From: Burkholderia sp. MS389 | GTDB taxonomy: Bacteria; Pseudomonadota; Gammaproteobacteria; Burkholderiales; Burkholderiaceae | Length of the DNA stretch: 64,000 bases | Assembly: GCF_016899425.1 (NCBI RefSeq) | Contig: NZ_CP045996.1 | Coordinates: 496,001-560,000, forward strand | Reading direction: 5' to 3' | In this document: one piece after another, positions 25,825 to 34,045 of the stretch | How the letters are laid out: every line of letters starts with the position of its first letter | Position numbering within the stretch: the first letter of the stretch is position 1 | Notes under the pieces: generated by a model | The model's input: only the letters and a program-made list of their open reading frames with translations | Databases searched by the model: none | What the model was told of the DNA's origin: nothing | Program-made: the position numbers and the translations under genes

Positions 25825-26691
25825 ATGTATGCAATCACTGGAATCACCGGTCAGGTCGGTGGCGCACTGGCGCGCGAACTGCTGGCCTCGGGCGACGCGG
25901 TGCGCGCGGTCGTACGCGACACGACGCGGGCAGCGGCATGGGCGGCGCGCGGGTGCGAGGTCGCGACCGCGTTCATGGAAGACCCTTCGTCGCTCGCCGC
26001 CGCATTCACCGGCGCGAGGGGCGTGTTCATCCTGCTGCCGCCGGTGTTCGATCCGGCGCCCGGGTTTCCCGAAGCGCGGAAGGTGATCGAAGCCGTATCC
26101 GCCGCGCTGCTGAAGGCGCGCCCCGAAAAGGTCGTTTGCCTGTCGACGATCGGCGCGCAGGCCGACGAGACCAATCTGCTCACGCAACTCACGCTGATGG
26201 AGCAGGCGCTGCGCGAGATGCCGATGCCGGTGACGTTCCTGCGGCCCGGCTGGTTCATCGAGAACGCCGCGTGGGACGTTGCCTCCGCGCGCGACGGGGG
26301 CGTCGTCGCCAGTTATCTGCAGCCGCTCGACAAGCCCGTGCCGATGGTCGCCACCGCGGACGTGGGCCGCGTCGCGGCGGAATTGCTTCGGCAGACGTGG
26401 AGCGGGGTGCGTGTCGTCGAGCTCGAAGGCTCGCGCCGGGTGAGCCCCAACGATCTCGCGCTGGCCTTCGCTCGCGTTCTGGGCCGGGACGTGCGAGCGG
26501 AAGCCGTCGACAGGCGAACGTGGGACGCGTTGTTTCGCGCGCAGGGCATGAAGCATCCGCGCCCGCGCACGCGCATGCTGGACGGCTTCAACGAAGGCTG
26601 GATCGATTTCGAAAGCGGTCCTGACGAAATCTTGCGAGGCCATGTCGCGCTGGACACGGTGCTGGGCGAGTTGGTGTCGCGTGCGGTCTGA
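25825..26691 (+). CDS. NmrA-like NAD(P)-binding protein
   Basis: A 288-residue atypical short-chain reductase of the NmrA/HSCARG group. It has an N-terminal GITGQVGGALARELL Rossmann loop and lacks the SDR Tyr-x3-Lys pair. Members act as NAD(P)H:quinone reductases or redox sensors. It is divergent from a LysR gene. The start has GGAGAACG upstream of ATGTATGCAATC. It is followed by a GC-rich hairpin at 26708-26731 that may end transcription. Function beyond nucleotide binding is not shown. Confidence 0.83.
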   Translation: MYAITGITGQVGGALARELLASGDAVRAVVRDTTRAAAWAARGCEVATAFMEDPSSLAAAFTGARGVFILLPPVFDPAPGFPEARKVIEAVSAALLKARPEKVVCLSTIGAQADETNLLTQLTLMEQALREMPMPVTFLRPGWFIENAAWDVASARDGGVVASYLQPLDKPVPMVATADVGRVAAELLRQTWSGVRVVELEGSRRVSPNDLALAFARVLGRDVRAEAVDRRTWDALFRAQGMKHPRPRTRMLDGFNEGWIDFESGPDEILRGHVALDTVLGELVSRAV

Positions 26692-27063
26692 TTGAGTGCG
26701 GTGGCGGGGCGTGGCGTGCTTGCGCTACGCCCGCCCATGCATCGGATTTCCGGTCAGGCAGATAGTGGCTTCCATGCCGAAGGGGGGGGGTAAATGTCGC
26801 TATTGACGTCATTGATGACTATGGCGAACGGCCTCGTCCGGAGTCTGGACTGCGCAGCATTTCGGGCATCCGCCGGTGTCTCCTGCGGCTCAGCCCGATG
26901 GAGGCCAATCGGATGACATTTTCGCCGGAACTTCACCTGCTGGATAGATCGGAAAATGCAGCGCTTTCGCACCCCAAGAAAGATCCGCGTCGGGACAGGT
27001 CCCGACGCGAGCCGGCACTTGGATTTCGCCGCTGTGTTTGCACAAGCCACGGCCTCGATCCGT
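26692..27063. other. Gene-free stretch with hairpin and G9 tract
   Basis: Between the NmrA-like gene and the convergent HxlR gene. It contains the hairpin GGCGTGGCG/CGCTACGCC (26708-26731) and an uninterrupted run of nine G at 26782-26790. The frames here look antisense or random. No promoter or RNA motif was recognised. Confidence 0.5.
26708..26731 (+). terminator. Weak terminator-like hairpin after the NmrA-like gene
   Basis: GGCGTGGCG and CGCTACGCC pair over nine positions (one G-U) around a six-base loop, 17 bases after the stop codon. There is no U-tract, so termination would depend on Rho or be inefficient. Confidence 0.35.
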
Positions 27064-27498
27064 TTATCGACGCTGGTAGACAACGCCCTGAATCAAGACC
27101 TGATCCGGCTCCGGCTCCTCGTCAAAACGTTTATGCGCTTCGGCAATGGCGACTTGATTCTCGTTCGCCCAGTTGACCAACGCCATGACAGGCTTCAACA
27201 GCGTTCTTCCCATGTCAGTGAGTTGGTAATCGACGCGAGGAGGAATCGTTGGATACATCGTTCGCGTTACCAGTCCGTCGCGTTCCAGTCCGCGCAAGGT
27301 CAGTGTCAGCATCCGCTGCGAAATGCCGTCGATGCCGCGCTTCAATTCGTTGAAGCGCCGCGAGCCATTGGCCAGCATGGCGACAATGTAGAGGCTCCAC
27401 TTGTCGCCGATGCGATCCAGGATTTCACGAGTTGCCAGGCAGCCGCCAGCGTCAGGTGCAGGCATATCGGCAGGTAGTTCGGAGTGACTAAGTGACAT
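27064..27498 (-). CDS. HxlR-family regulator
   Basis: A 144-residue HxlR-type winged-helix regulator: GGCLATREILDRIGDKWSLY, then RRFNELKRGIDGISQRMLTLTLRGLE for the recognition helix. The Cys in GGCL is in the place of the redox- or electrophile-sensing Cys of HypR/YodB/QorR members. ATG at 27498 has GAAGG upstream; an ATG at 27534 adds 12 residues. It diverges from an azoreductase gene, a classic YodB-AzoR pairing, and a palindrome at 27556-27580 sits between them. Repression relieved by quinones or electrophiles is inferred. Confidence 0.85.
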   Translation of the reverse strand: MSLSHSELPADMPAPDAGGCLATREILDRIGDKWSLYIVAMLANGSRRFNELKRGIDGISQRMLTLTLRGLERDGLVTRTMYPTIPPRVDYQLTDMGRTLLKPVMALVNWANENQVAIAEAHKRFDEEPEPDQVLIQGVVYQRR

Positions 27499-27555
27499 GC
27501 GTGTGCCTTCTTGTGGGAAAACGGCAGGAACCATACCATCCTTTGTATGAATTGG

Positions 27556-27580
27556 TAAGTAAGGATCGATATCTTACTTA
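27556..27580. promoter_or_regulatory. HxlR-type operator between regulator and azoreductase
   Basis: TAAGTAAG and CTTACTTA form a perfect 8-9-8 inverted repeat in an AT-rich spacer. TTACTTA-type arms resemble sites of YodB/QorR-like regulators. Confidence 0.65.
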
Positions 27581-27607
27581 GTTCTCTTTTTATACCTTGG
27601 AGCCGCC

Positions 27608-28225
27608 GTGAGCCACACCCTACTTGTCACGTCCAGCCCGCGCGGGGCTGACAGCCTTTCCACCCGATTTGCCACCGAAATCGCAGAGGGCATCCAGGCG
27701 CGCGCGGGCGGCCCGCTGACCGTGCGTGACCTTGCCGCGAATCCTCCGCCCCATATCGCACCGGCCTACATCCAGGGCCGGATCACGTCGCCCGAAGATC
27801 GCACGCCGGAACAGGTCGAGGCGGTGAAGGTCGCGCAAGAGTTGGTCGATGAGTTGAAGGTCGCCGATGTGATCGTGCTCGGTTCGGGCATGATCAACTT
27901 CAGTCTGTCCTCGCAGCTAAAGGCGTGGTTCGATCACGTCACCTGGCCGGGCGTCACCTTCAGTTACGGCGATACTGGGCCGAAGGGACTGCTGACTGGC
28001 AAGAAAGTCTATCTCCTTGCCGCTGCCGGTGGCGTGTTCTCGGAAGGTGCCTGGGCGCCGTTCGACTTCCAGACCAGCTATTTGCTGCATCTGCTCGGTT
28101 TCATCGGCCTGACCGACGTTGAAGTGGTGCGTGTCGAAGGCACGGTTTTCGGCCCCGATGCGGCGAAGGCCGCAATCGCCCACACCGAAACGGCTATCAA
28201 AGCCTTGTTGGCGAAGGCTGCGTGA
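27608..28225 (+). CDS. azoR: FMN-dependent NADH-azoreductase
   Basis: A 205-residue flavodoxin-like reductase of the AzoR/NQO family. SSPRGADSLST near the N terminus binds FMN phosphate, and INFSLSSQLKAWFDHV plus AAAGGVFSEG are AzoR signatures. It reduces azo dyes and quinones with NADH. The start is GTG with GGAG seven bases upstream. Its TGA overlaps the GTG that opens a DsbA-like remnant. Codon use is less GC-rich than surrounding core genes, suggesting acquisition together with the HxlR gene. Confidence 0.9.
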   Translation: MSHTLLVTSSPRGADSLSTRFATEIAEGIQARAGGPLTVRDLAANPPPHIAPAYIQGRITSPEDRTPEQVEAVKVAQELVDELKVADVIVLGSGMINFSLSSQLKAWFDHVTWPGVTFSYGDTGPKGLLTGKKVYLLAAAGGVFSEGAWAPFDFQTSYLLHLLGFIGLTDVEVVRVEGTVFGPDAAKAAIAHTETAIKALLAKAA

Positions 28226-28479
28226 CGCTGGCTGACATTGCCGCCGACTACGGTTTTAACCGCGATCAGGCGCGTGCCATCGCTCTTGATCCTGAACGGC
28301 ACCATCGCGTCGAAGCGGAAGCGTTCAAGTCGGCCAATGCCGGTGTGCGTTCGGTTCCTCATTTTGTCTTTGGGGAAAGCATTGCCATCAATGAGGGGCG
28401 CAGCGAAGACGAGATTGCTGGCAATACAAGCAGCTTCCGGCGCGATCGCTCTCTGACGCGGCTTCCTCAAATCCAATGA
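28222..28479 (+). pseudogene. C-terminal remnant of a DsbA/FrnE-family oxidoreductase
   Basis: An 85-codon frame that overlaps azoR by four bases (GTGA). It resembles only the last part of FrnE-type DsbA proteins: LADIAADYGFNRDQA, EAEAFKSANAGVRSVPHFVF with the cis-Pro, then INEGRSEDEIAG. The thioredoxin half with the CxxC is missing. The tail after DEIAG (FRRDRSLTRLP) is unlike the family and probably results from a frameshift or deletion joint. It is most likely decaying, although it could be translated through coupling to azoR. Confidence 0.65.
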
Positions 28480-28686
28480 CTCGGAAGTCGGCGTACGCCC
28501 GATAAGGTTCTGCGGAGGTGTCGACCGTGTTGGCCGATGCCCGACCAAAAGACCGGCCGTCGGATGACCGAAGTACTTCAAGAAGCGACGAAGGGACCGT
28601 GATCTTACGACCGATCGCAATGGGTCGACAGCTGACGACGCGCTGAAAACCCATACCGCCTTCTCCCACCGATTTCCCGCCGCAAC

Positions 28687-29919
28687 TCACCGACCATTCC
28701 CCGCCCGCGCGGGAACGACTGCCACCCCCAAATTCGCGCCACCCATTCTCGGCAACCACGCAAACGCAATCGTAACCAGCGTGACGCCCACGCCAAGCAT
28801 CGGCACCACCATCGGCCACGCGCCGGACGGATAGCGCGGATCGGTGAAAGCCGCCGCCGTCTGCCCCACGCTGAAAGCGAAGAACATCATGATGAAGCCG
28901 GACCACGAGACCGCGCGGCCGGCAAGATGTGGCAGCCCGCTGACCGCGCCTGCCTGCCCGCACGGCTGATGGATCCCGTGGCCGAGGCAATACACGCCAT
29001 GCCCGACGAGCAGCGGCCAGATGCTGCCGGGAAGCAGCGCGCACCCCAATGCCTGGATCACCGCACCGGAGAGGCTCAACGTCGCCCCTTGGCGTACCGT
29101 TCGCAGCATGCTTTGACGTCGCAGCAACTGCCGGCAGCCAAAGGTACTCAGCACATAGACGAGCGTCCCGCTCGCGGGGATCCAGCCGTATCGCTGCGGC
29201 GAGATGCCGAACTGCCGGATGTAGATCGTCGGAGAAAGCAGCAGAAAACAGAACATGCCGGTGTACGTCGACGCGGCCAGCAGCGTCCATACCCTGAACG
29301 GGGCATTGCCGAATATCTCGCGCACGTCCCCGGTCGAGTTCCTACGCGGCGCGATTCTGGCGGCGCTTTCCTCGAAGCCGTACCAGCACATGACGAGCAA
29401 GCCGAACGCATACAGGCTCATCCCCGCGAGTACCCATCGCCAGCCGGCGTGCTGCGTGACATACGCACCGACAAGCGGGGCGAGGAACGCCATCATTCCC
29501 ATTCCCATGAAACCGCGCGCCATCACGTACGGGCCGTCGCCCGCCGAATACCGGTCGCGCACCGTCGCACGGGCGCATACCAGGATCGCGGCCATGGCAA
29601 AGCCCTGCATCGCACGCGCGGCCACCAGCATCGCGGCGGTCGACGCGATCGCCGCCGCCAATGCACTCAGCGCATAGAGCGCAAGGCCGGTCAGCAAGAC
29701 GGGACGACGGCCGAATCGGTCGGAAAGACTGCCCATCGGCAACTGTCCGATACCGAATATCAGTGCGAAAACCGTGAGGCTGACGCTGGCGGAGCCCAGC
29801 GTCGCGGCGATTTCGGGCAGTGCCGGCAGGTAACTGTCGGTCGCCACCGGCTGGGCCGCCAGCAGCAGCGGCAACATGAGCGCGAAGTTCAGGCGAGCGG
29901 GGCGCGTGGTGTCCGGCAT
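28687..29919 (-). CDS. MFS transporter, Bcr/CflA-type multidrug efflux family
   Basis: A 410-residue, 12-helix major facilitator. Helix 1 ends in the ATDSYLPALPEIA motif typical of Bcr/CflA drug:H+ antiporters, and the loop 2-3 signature is GSLSDRFGRRPVLL. It probably exports amphipathic compounds. ATG at 29919 is taken; a GTG 15 bases upstream is in frame, and neither has a strong ribosome site. It stands alone: the 207 bases downstream to the DsbA remnant contain no gene, and the operon upstream (aroE-like) ends 158 bases before it. Confidence 0.85.
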   Translation of the reverse strand: MPDTTRPARLNFALMLPLLLAAQPVATDSYLPALPEIAATLGSASVSLTVFALIFGIGQLPMGSLSDRFGRRPVLLTGLALYALSALAAAIASTAAMLVAARAMQGFAMAAILVCARATVRDRYSAGDGPYVMARGFMGMGMMAFLAPLVGAYVTQHAGWRWVLAGMSLYAFGLLVMCWYGFEESAARIAPRRNSTGDVREIFGNAPFRVWTLLAASTYTGMFCFLLLSPTIYIRQFGISPQRYGWIPASGTLVYVLSTFGCRQLLRRQSMLRTVRQGATLSLSGAVIQALGCALLPGSIWPLLVGHGVYCLGHGIHQPCGQAGAVSGLPHLAGRAVSWSGFIMMFFAFSVGQTAAAFTDPRYPSGAWPMVVPMLGVGVTLVTIAFAWLPRMGGANLGVAVVPARAGNGR

Positions 29920-30092
29920 GACGGTGTTCGGCACGGTCTCGGGCGTGGGAGGAGGGCCGCGGCAAGGCAGCGTTGCTCGGTGCAGCGCGTTCGTATGGAC
30001 GCGCCGAGTCTACCCGATCGCGCCTGCCGCCTCTGTCGCGATCGATGGCATCGCGCATCGGGATCGCCTGCATGCCGATCCCCATCGCGTGT

Positions 30093-30926
30093 TCAGTCGA
30101 ACGGCACGGCCAGCCGATCGATCACCGAACTGGTCGCGGGGCGCACACCGCGCCACCATGCGAACGCCTCGGCCGCCTGCTCGACCAGCATGCCGACGCC
30201 ATCCGCGATCCCGTGCACGCCGGCATTTTTCGCGAGCCGGAGAAACGGCGTGAGTCGCTTGCCATAGGCGAGCTCGTAAGCAGTTCCCTTCGGACTGAAC
30301 ACGCTCGGCGGGACAGGCGGCAGGTCGCCGGTCAAACTGGCCGACGTCGCGTTGACGACCAGGTCGAAACGTCCCATCCGCGCGAGGTCCGCGTAGCTGC
30401 CGGCCACGAGCGGGCCGCGCCCGGCGACCTGCGCGGCCAGTGCGCGCGCCTTGTCGACGTCGCGATTCGCGATCACGAGTTCCGCCGGGCCGGCTTCGAG
30501 GAACGGCAACAGCGCGCCGCGTGCCGCGCCGCCCGCACCGAGCACCAGCACACGCTTGCCGGCCATCGGCAGATGGAGGTTCGCCTCGATATCGCGAACC
30601 AGCCCGATGCCGTCGAAGTTGTCCGCCAGGATGCGGCCGCCGTCGAACTTGAGTGCGTTGGCCGCGCCCGCGAGTTGCGCACGCTCGCTGCGTTCATCCG
30701 ACATCGCGAACGCGTCGAGCTTGAACGGCGCGGTGACGTTGATGCCCTTGCCGCCGCCATCGAAAAACGCGCGCACCGCGGCAGCGAAAGCGCCTGCCGG
30801 CTCGAGCGGGCCCTCGATCGCCGTATAGCGGAGGTCCTGCTTCGTCTCTTGCGCGAAGAGGCCGTGAATCAGCGGGGATTTCGTATGTCCGATCGGATTG
30901 CCGATCACCGCGTATTGATCAGTCAT
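30093..30926 (-). CDS. Shikimate/quinate dehydrogenase-like protein (AroE paralogue)
   Basis: A 277-residue AroE-fold protein. VIGNPIGHTKSP binds substrate, K in NVTAPFK is the catalytic Lys, the Asp in DNFDG is conserved, and VLGAGGAARG is the NADP loop. Length matches AroE. It is the last gene of a five-gene operon, overlapping the CoA-transferase stop by four bases. Housekeeping aroE normally sits elsewhere, so this copy probably serves catabolism of a shikimate- or quinate-like acid. The exact substrate is unknown. Confidence 0.85.
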   Translation of the reverse strand: MTDQYAVIGNPIGHTKSPLIHGLFAQETKQDLRYTAIEGPLEPAGAFAAAVRAFFDGGGKGINVTAPFKLDAFAMSDERSERAQLAGAANALKFDGGRILADNFDGIGLVRDIEANLHLPMAGKRVLVLGAGGAARGALLPFLEAGPAELVIANRDVDKARALAAQVAGRGPLVAGSYADLARMGRFDLVVNATSASLTGDLPPVPPSVFSPKGTAYELAYGKRLTPFLRLAKNAGVHGIADGVGMLVEQAAEAFAWWRGVRPATSSVIDRLAVPFD

Positions 30927-32146
30927 CGTTGGCTCGCTTTCGAGTAGAGGACACCGTCGGCCTGCATCGCATCGATTTCGGCCGAATCGAACCCGAGAGA
31001 ACGGGCGACTTCCGCGTTGTGCTGCCCGAGATCGGGCGCGACGTCGCGAATCGTCGTATCGCAATCGGAGAACCGGAACGGCAGGTTGGGCAGGCGCAGC
31101 GTGCCGTAGCGCGGATGCTGCTGCTCGACGACCATGCCTCTGGCCTGGATCTGCGGATCGTTCAACACTTCGTCGATGCGCTGCACCTTCGCGCACGGAA
31201 CGTCGATGCCGTCCAGCAGGTCCAGTACCGACGCGACGGAACGCGCGGCCACCCACGGCTCGACCACCGACAGAATCTCCGTACGGTGCGCGTTGCGTCC
31301 GGTGCTGTCGTGAAACCGCGTGTCGGCGCCGAAACCCGCCGGGCCACCGTGTGCCGCGATCAGCGCGGCGAAGCGCTTCCACGCGTCGTCCACCTGCGCG
31401 GCGATCACGAGATCGCCGTCCGCGGCGCGGAACACGCCATAGAGCGTCGACGTCGGCATGTCGTGCCCGGTCTGCTCGGGCAGCACGCCCTTCAGCGTGT
31501 AGCACTGCACCGCGTATTCGTGCATCGATACCAGCGTGTCGTACAGCGCCATGTCGACGTGCTGCCCGCGACCGCTCTTCACGCGTCCCAGCAGCGCGGC
31601 GTTGATCGCCGCGACCGCATGAATGCCCGTGTACATGTCGCCGAGCGAAATGCGCAGCAGCGGCGGGCGCTCGCCCGGCGTGCCGACCATCTGCATGATC
31701 CCGCTCTTCGCTTCGGCGATCAGCCCGAAACCTGCGCGATGCGCATCGGGGCCGGTGTGACCGTACGCCGAAATCGAGCAATAGACGAGGCCCGGATTGC
31801 GCGCCGACAGTGCTTCATAGCCGAGCCCGAGCTTGTCCAGTGCGCCCGGCCGATAGTTCTCGATGAAGACGTCGGCGGAGTCGCACAGCCGCTGCATGAA
31901 CGCCTTGCCGCGCGGGTCCTTCATGTTGACGCTCACGCCGCGCTTGCCCATGTTGAGCTGCAGGAAATAGCCGCTTTGCTGGTCGTCGAGCACGGTCGCG
32001 TGCTGGCGTCCGGCGTCGCCGGCGCCGGGACGCTCGACCTTGATGACTTCGGCGCCGAGCGCCGCGAGACAGCGCCCGACATACGGGCCGGCGAGGAAAT
32101 GGCTGTAGTCGACGACGCGAATGCCTTCGAGGGGACGAGCCTGCAT
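30923..32146 (-). CDS. Class III (CaiB/BaiF) acyl-CoA transferase
   Basis: A 407-residue family III CoA-transferase. It begins PLEGIRVVDYSHFLAGP and contains GAEVIKVERP, VFIENYRPG and SISAYGHTGPDAHRAGFG, all family blocks. Where CaiB, Frc and relatives carry the catalytic Asp after RxGY, this protein has Gly in RAGFGLIAEAKSG, as in a GFGxIxEA subgroup. It would move CoA onto a carboxylic acid substrate. The start ATG shares one base with the preceding TGA. The operon order (KPR, VOC, MaoC, CoA-transferase, AroE-like) points to degradation of a small hydroxy or oxo acid. Confidence 0.88.
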   Translation of the reverse strand: MQARPLEGIRVVDYSHFLAGPYVGRCLAALGAEVIKVERPGAGDAGRQHATVLDDQQSGYFLQLNMGKRGVSVNMKDPRGKAFMQRLCDSADVFIENYRPGALDKLGLGYEALSARNPGLVYCSISAYGHTGPDAHRAGFGLIAEAKSGIMQMVGTPGERPPLLRISLGDMYTGIHAVAAINAALLGRVKSGRGQHVDMALYDTLVSMHEYAVQCYTLKGVLPEQTGHDMPTSTLYGVFRAADGDLVIAAQVDDAWKRFAALIAAHGGPAGFGADTRFHDSTGRNAHRTEILSVVEPWVAARSVASVLDLLDGIDVPCAKVQRIDEVLNDPQIQARGMVVEQQHPRYGTLRLPNLPFRFSDCDTTIRDVAPDLGQHNAEVARSLGFDSAEIDAMQADGVLYSKASQR

Positions 32147-32604
32147 CACAGTGCCTCCGGACGGCGCGGCACCATCAGTCGATGTTCGCCGCGTTGAACG
32201 ACCTGCCCGTCCTGATTGATCAGTTCCGACGGCAGCACGACGATGCCCCAGTCCGGACGGCTCTTGCTGGCCCGCATCGACCCGACGCGGAACGTCACGT
32301 GCAGCACGTCGCCGACCTTGATCGGCAGCAGGAAATCCCAGGTCCAGCCGAGCGACATGCCCGGCAGGAAGCGATAGTCGCTCTGCGTCTTCAGGCCGTC
32401 GGCCACGGACAGGCCGAACAGCCCGTGCGCGACGAGGCAGCCGAAATGGCTGGCGTTCGCGTATGCCTCGTCCACGTGAACGGGCGTGTGGTCGCCGGTG
32501 AGGTCGGCATACGCGAGAATGCGCTCCTTGGTCACGACGTAGGTCGGGCTCATGCAGGTGTCGCCTTCGCGGGCGTCGTCCCAGTATTTCTCGACGATGG
32601 TCAT
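32146..32604 (-). CDS. MaoC-like hot-dog fold hydratase
   Basis: A 152-residue single hot-dog domain with the (R)-specific hydratase motif: TGDHTPVHVDEAYANASHFGCLVAHGLFGLS, in which the D and H residues are catalytic. Members add water to enoyl-CoA or mesaconyl-CoA substrates. The second ATG (32604) has GGAGG seven bases upstream; the first ATG at 32610 overlaps the VOC stop. It lies directly before the CoA-transferase gene, which would supply its CoA thioester. Confidence 0.87.
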   Translation of the reverse strand: MTIVEKYWDDAREGDTCMSPTYVVTKERILAYADLTGDHTPVHVDEAYANASHFGCLVAHGLFGLSVADGLKTQSDYRFLPGMSLGWTWDFLLPIKVGDVLHVTFRVGSMRASKSRPDWGIVVLPSELINQDGQVVQRGEHRLMVPRRPEAL

Positions 32605-32606
32605 GG

Positions 32607-32999
32607 TCATGCCTCCGCGCGCGGGTTGATCGCCAGCGCCTGCGCAACGCAGGAAGCCGGCCGCGCCTGAATCAGTTCGACGGCGAGCCCGTCGGGCAGG
32701 CGAATCCAGTTGCGCCCCTGCGGCATCTCGGTCACGTCGAATCGCTGCGCCGCGGCCAGCGCGGCCTCCAGGTCCTCGCACATCACGCCGAGATGGGCGA
32801 GCCGGCCTTCCGGGCCGTCATGTTCCGGCGCGTGGATGAACTGCAGGCCGCCGAGCGTCCAGTACTGCCGCGGTGCGTCGAGCGTGCCGTCCACTTCGCG
32901 CAGCGTCATGCCGAGCACGTCCTCGAAGAAACGGATGTGCCAGTGGATGTCCTTCACCCAGATCGCAACGTGTTCGAGATAGGCTTTCGTGGCGCTCAT
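32607..32999 (-). CDS. VOC-family protein (glyoxalase-like)
   Basis: A 130-residue vicinal-oxygen-chelate protein of two beta-alpha-beta3 repeats. Likely metal ligands are His in YLEHVAIWV, His in LQFIHAPEH and Glu in LAVELIQ. Possible activities include epimerase, lyase or dioxygenase on small oxo acids. It overlaps the KPR gene by four bases (ATGA) and precedes the MaoC gene. The start ATG at 32999 removes an upstream antisense-like extension. Confidence 0.82.
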   Translation of the reverse strand: MSATKAYLEHVAIWVKDIHWHIRFFEDVLGMTLREVDGTLDAPRQYWTLGGLQFIHAPEHDGPEGRLAHLGVMCEDLEAALAAAQRFDVTEMPQGRNWIRLPDGLAVELIQARPASCVAQALAINPRAEA

Positions 33000-33946
33000 G
33001 CGGCTGCCTCCTCGCGTTGGCGATCGGCCATCGCGCGCTCCAATCCCTTGATGCAGGCGACGAGCGTGGCATTGACCGGCGTCGGCACGCCGTGGCGCTG
33101 CCCGGCACGCACGACCGAACCGTTGATGAAGTCGATCTCGGTGATCGAGCCTTTCTCCAGGCTTTGCAGCATCGACGTCTTGAAAGCGGCCGGCAGGCCC
33201 TCGGCGGCGAGCGTCCATGCCTGTTCGGGATCGGTCATCGACAGTTTCACGCCGGCCGCCTGCGCCGCCGCGATTGCCTCGGCGACCGCCGCGAGCGACG
33301 TCGCCTTCAGCAGCGGCTCGTCGTAGAGCTGCCCGTAGGTGAGGCCGGTCAGGCCCGTCAGCGCGCCCGTCGCGACATTCACCAGCAGCTTGTCCCACAT
33401 CGTGCCGACGATGTTGTCGCTGATCGTCGTCGCGAGGCCGGCGGCATCGAACGCGGCGGCGATCGCCTGCACGCGCGGCGTGATGCGTCCGTCGAGTTCG
33501 CCGATGTACGTGTATTTGCCGATCACGCCGGATTCGATATGACCGGGCCCGCGCAGCACGCCGCCGACGTAGGTCTTGCCCGCGAGCACGCGCTCGCGGC
33601 CGACGGCGTCGCTCAGAATGTCCTCGTGGCCGAGGCCGTTCTGCAGTGACAGCACGACGCTATCGGGCCCGACCAGCGACAGGGCGCCGCGGATCGCCGC
33701 GTCGGTGTGGAACGACTTGACCAGCACCACGACCATGTCGGCCGTGCCGACTTCGGCAGCCTGTGTCGTCGCGTGCACGCGTACCTGCCGGGTGCCGCGC
33801 GCGTCGTCGACCCGCAGGCCGTCACGGCGCATCGCATCGACGTGCGCGGGCGAGCGGTCGATCAACCAGGTCTCGTGACCGCCTTCGGTGAGGGTGGCGC
33901 CGATCGCACAGCCCAGTGCGCCGGCTCCCAGAATCGCAATTTTCAA
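32996..33946 (-). CDS. Ketopantoate reductase (PanE/ApbA)-family oxidoreductase
   Basis: A 316-residue enzyme with an N-terminal NADP loop KIAILGAGALGCAIGATL, a Lys in LVKSFHT and the helical C-terminal domain (NKLLVNVATGALTGL-like segment with the catalytic Lys in MWDKLLVN). Family members reduce 2-oxo acids or oxidise 2-hydroxy acids. The start is taken as TTG at 33946 because AAGGAG lies at the right distance and the fold begins there; a GTG at 33973 would add nine unlikely residues. It is the first gene of the catabolic operon and divergent from a LysR regulator, so a role in a degradative path is more likely than pantothenate synthesis. Confidence 0.85.
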   Translation of the reverse strand: MKIAILGAGALGCAIGATLTEGGHETWLIDRSPAHVDAMRRDGLRVDDARGTRQVRVHATTQAAEVGTADMVVVLVKSFHTDAAIRGALSLVGPDSVVLSLQNGLGHEDILSDAVGRERVLAGKTYVGGVLRGPGHIESGVIGKYTYIGELDGRITPRVQAIAAAFDAAGLATTISDNIVGTMWDKLLVNVATGALTGLTGLTYGQLYDEPLLKATSLAAVAEAIAAAQAAGVKLSMTDPEQAWTLAAEGLPAAFKTSMLQSLEKGSITEIDFINGSVVRAGQRHGVPTPVNATLVACIKGLERAMADRQREEAAA

Positions 33947-34011
33947 TGCTGTCTCCTTGACGTATGGCCTCACGATAGGAGCCGTCGCTCATGTCGACAA
34001 TGCAATGGATA

Positions 34012-34025
34012 CAATGGCGTCATTG
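34012..34025. promoter_or_regulatory. Candidate LysR box between the KPR operon and its regulator
   Basis: CAATG-GCGT-CATTG is a 5-4-5 inverted repeat in the 99-base divergent spacer, with further CAATGG half-sites just upstream. It is positioned to serve both promoters. Confidence 0.45.
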
Positions 34026-34045
34026 CCCTGGACAATAATGAAACG

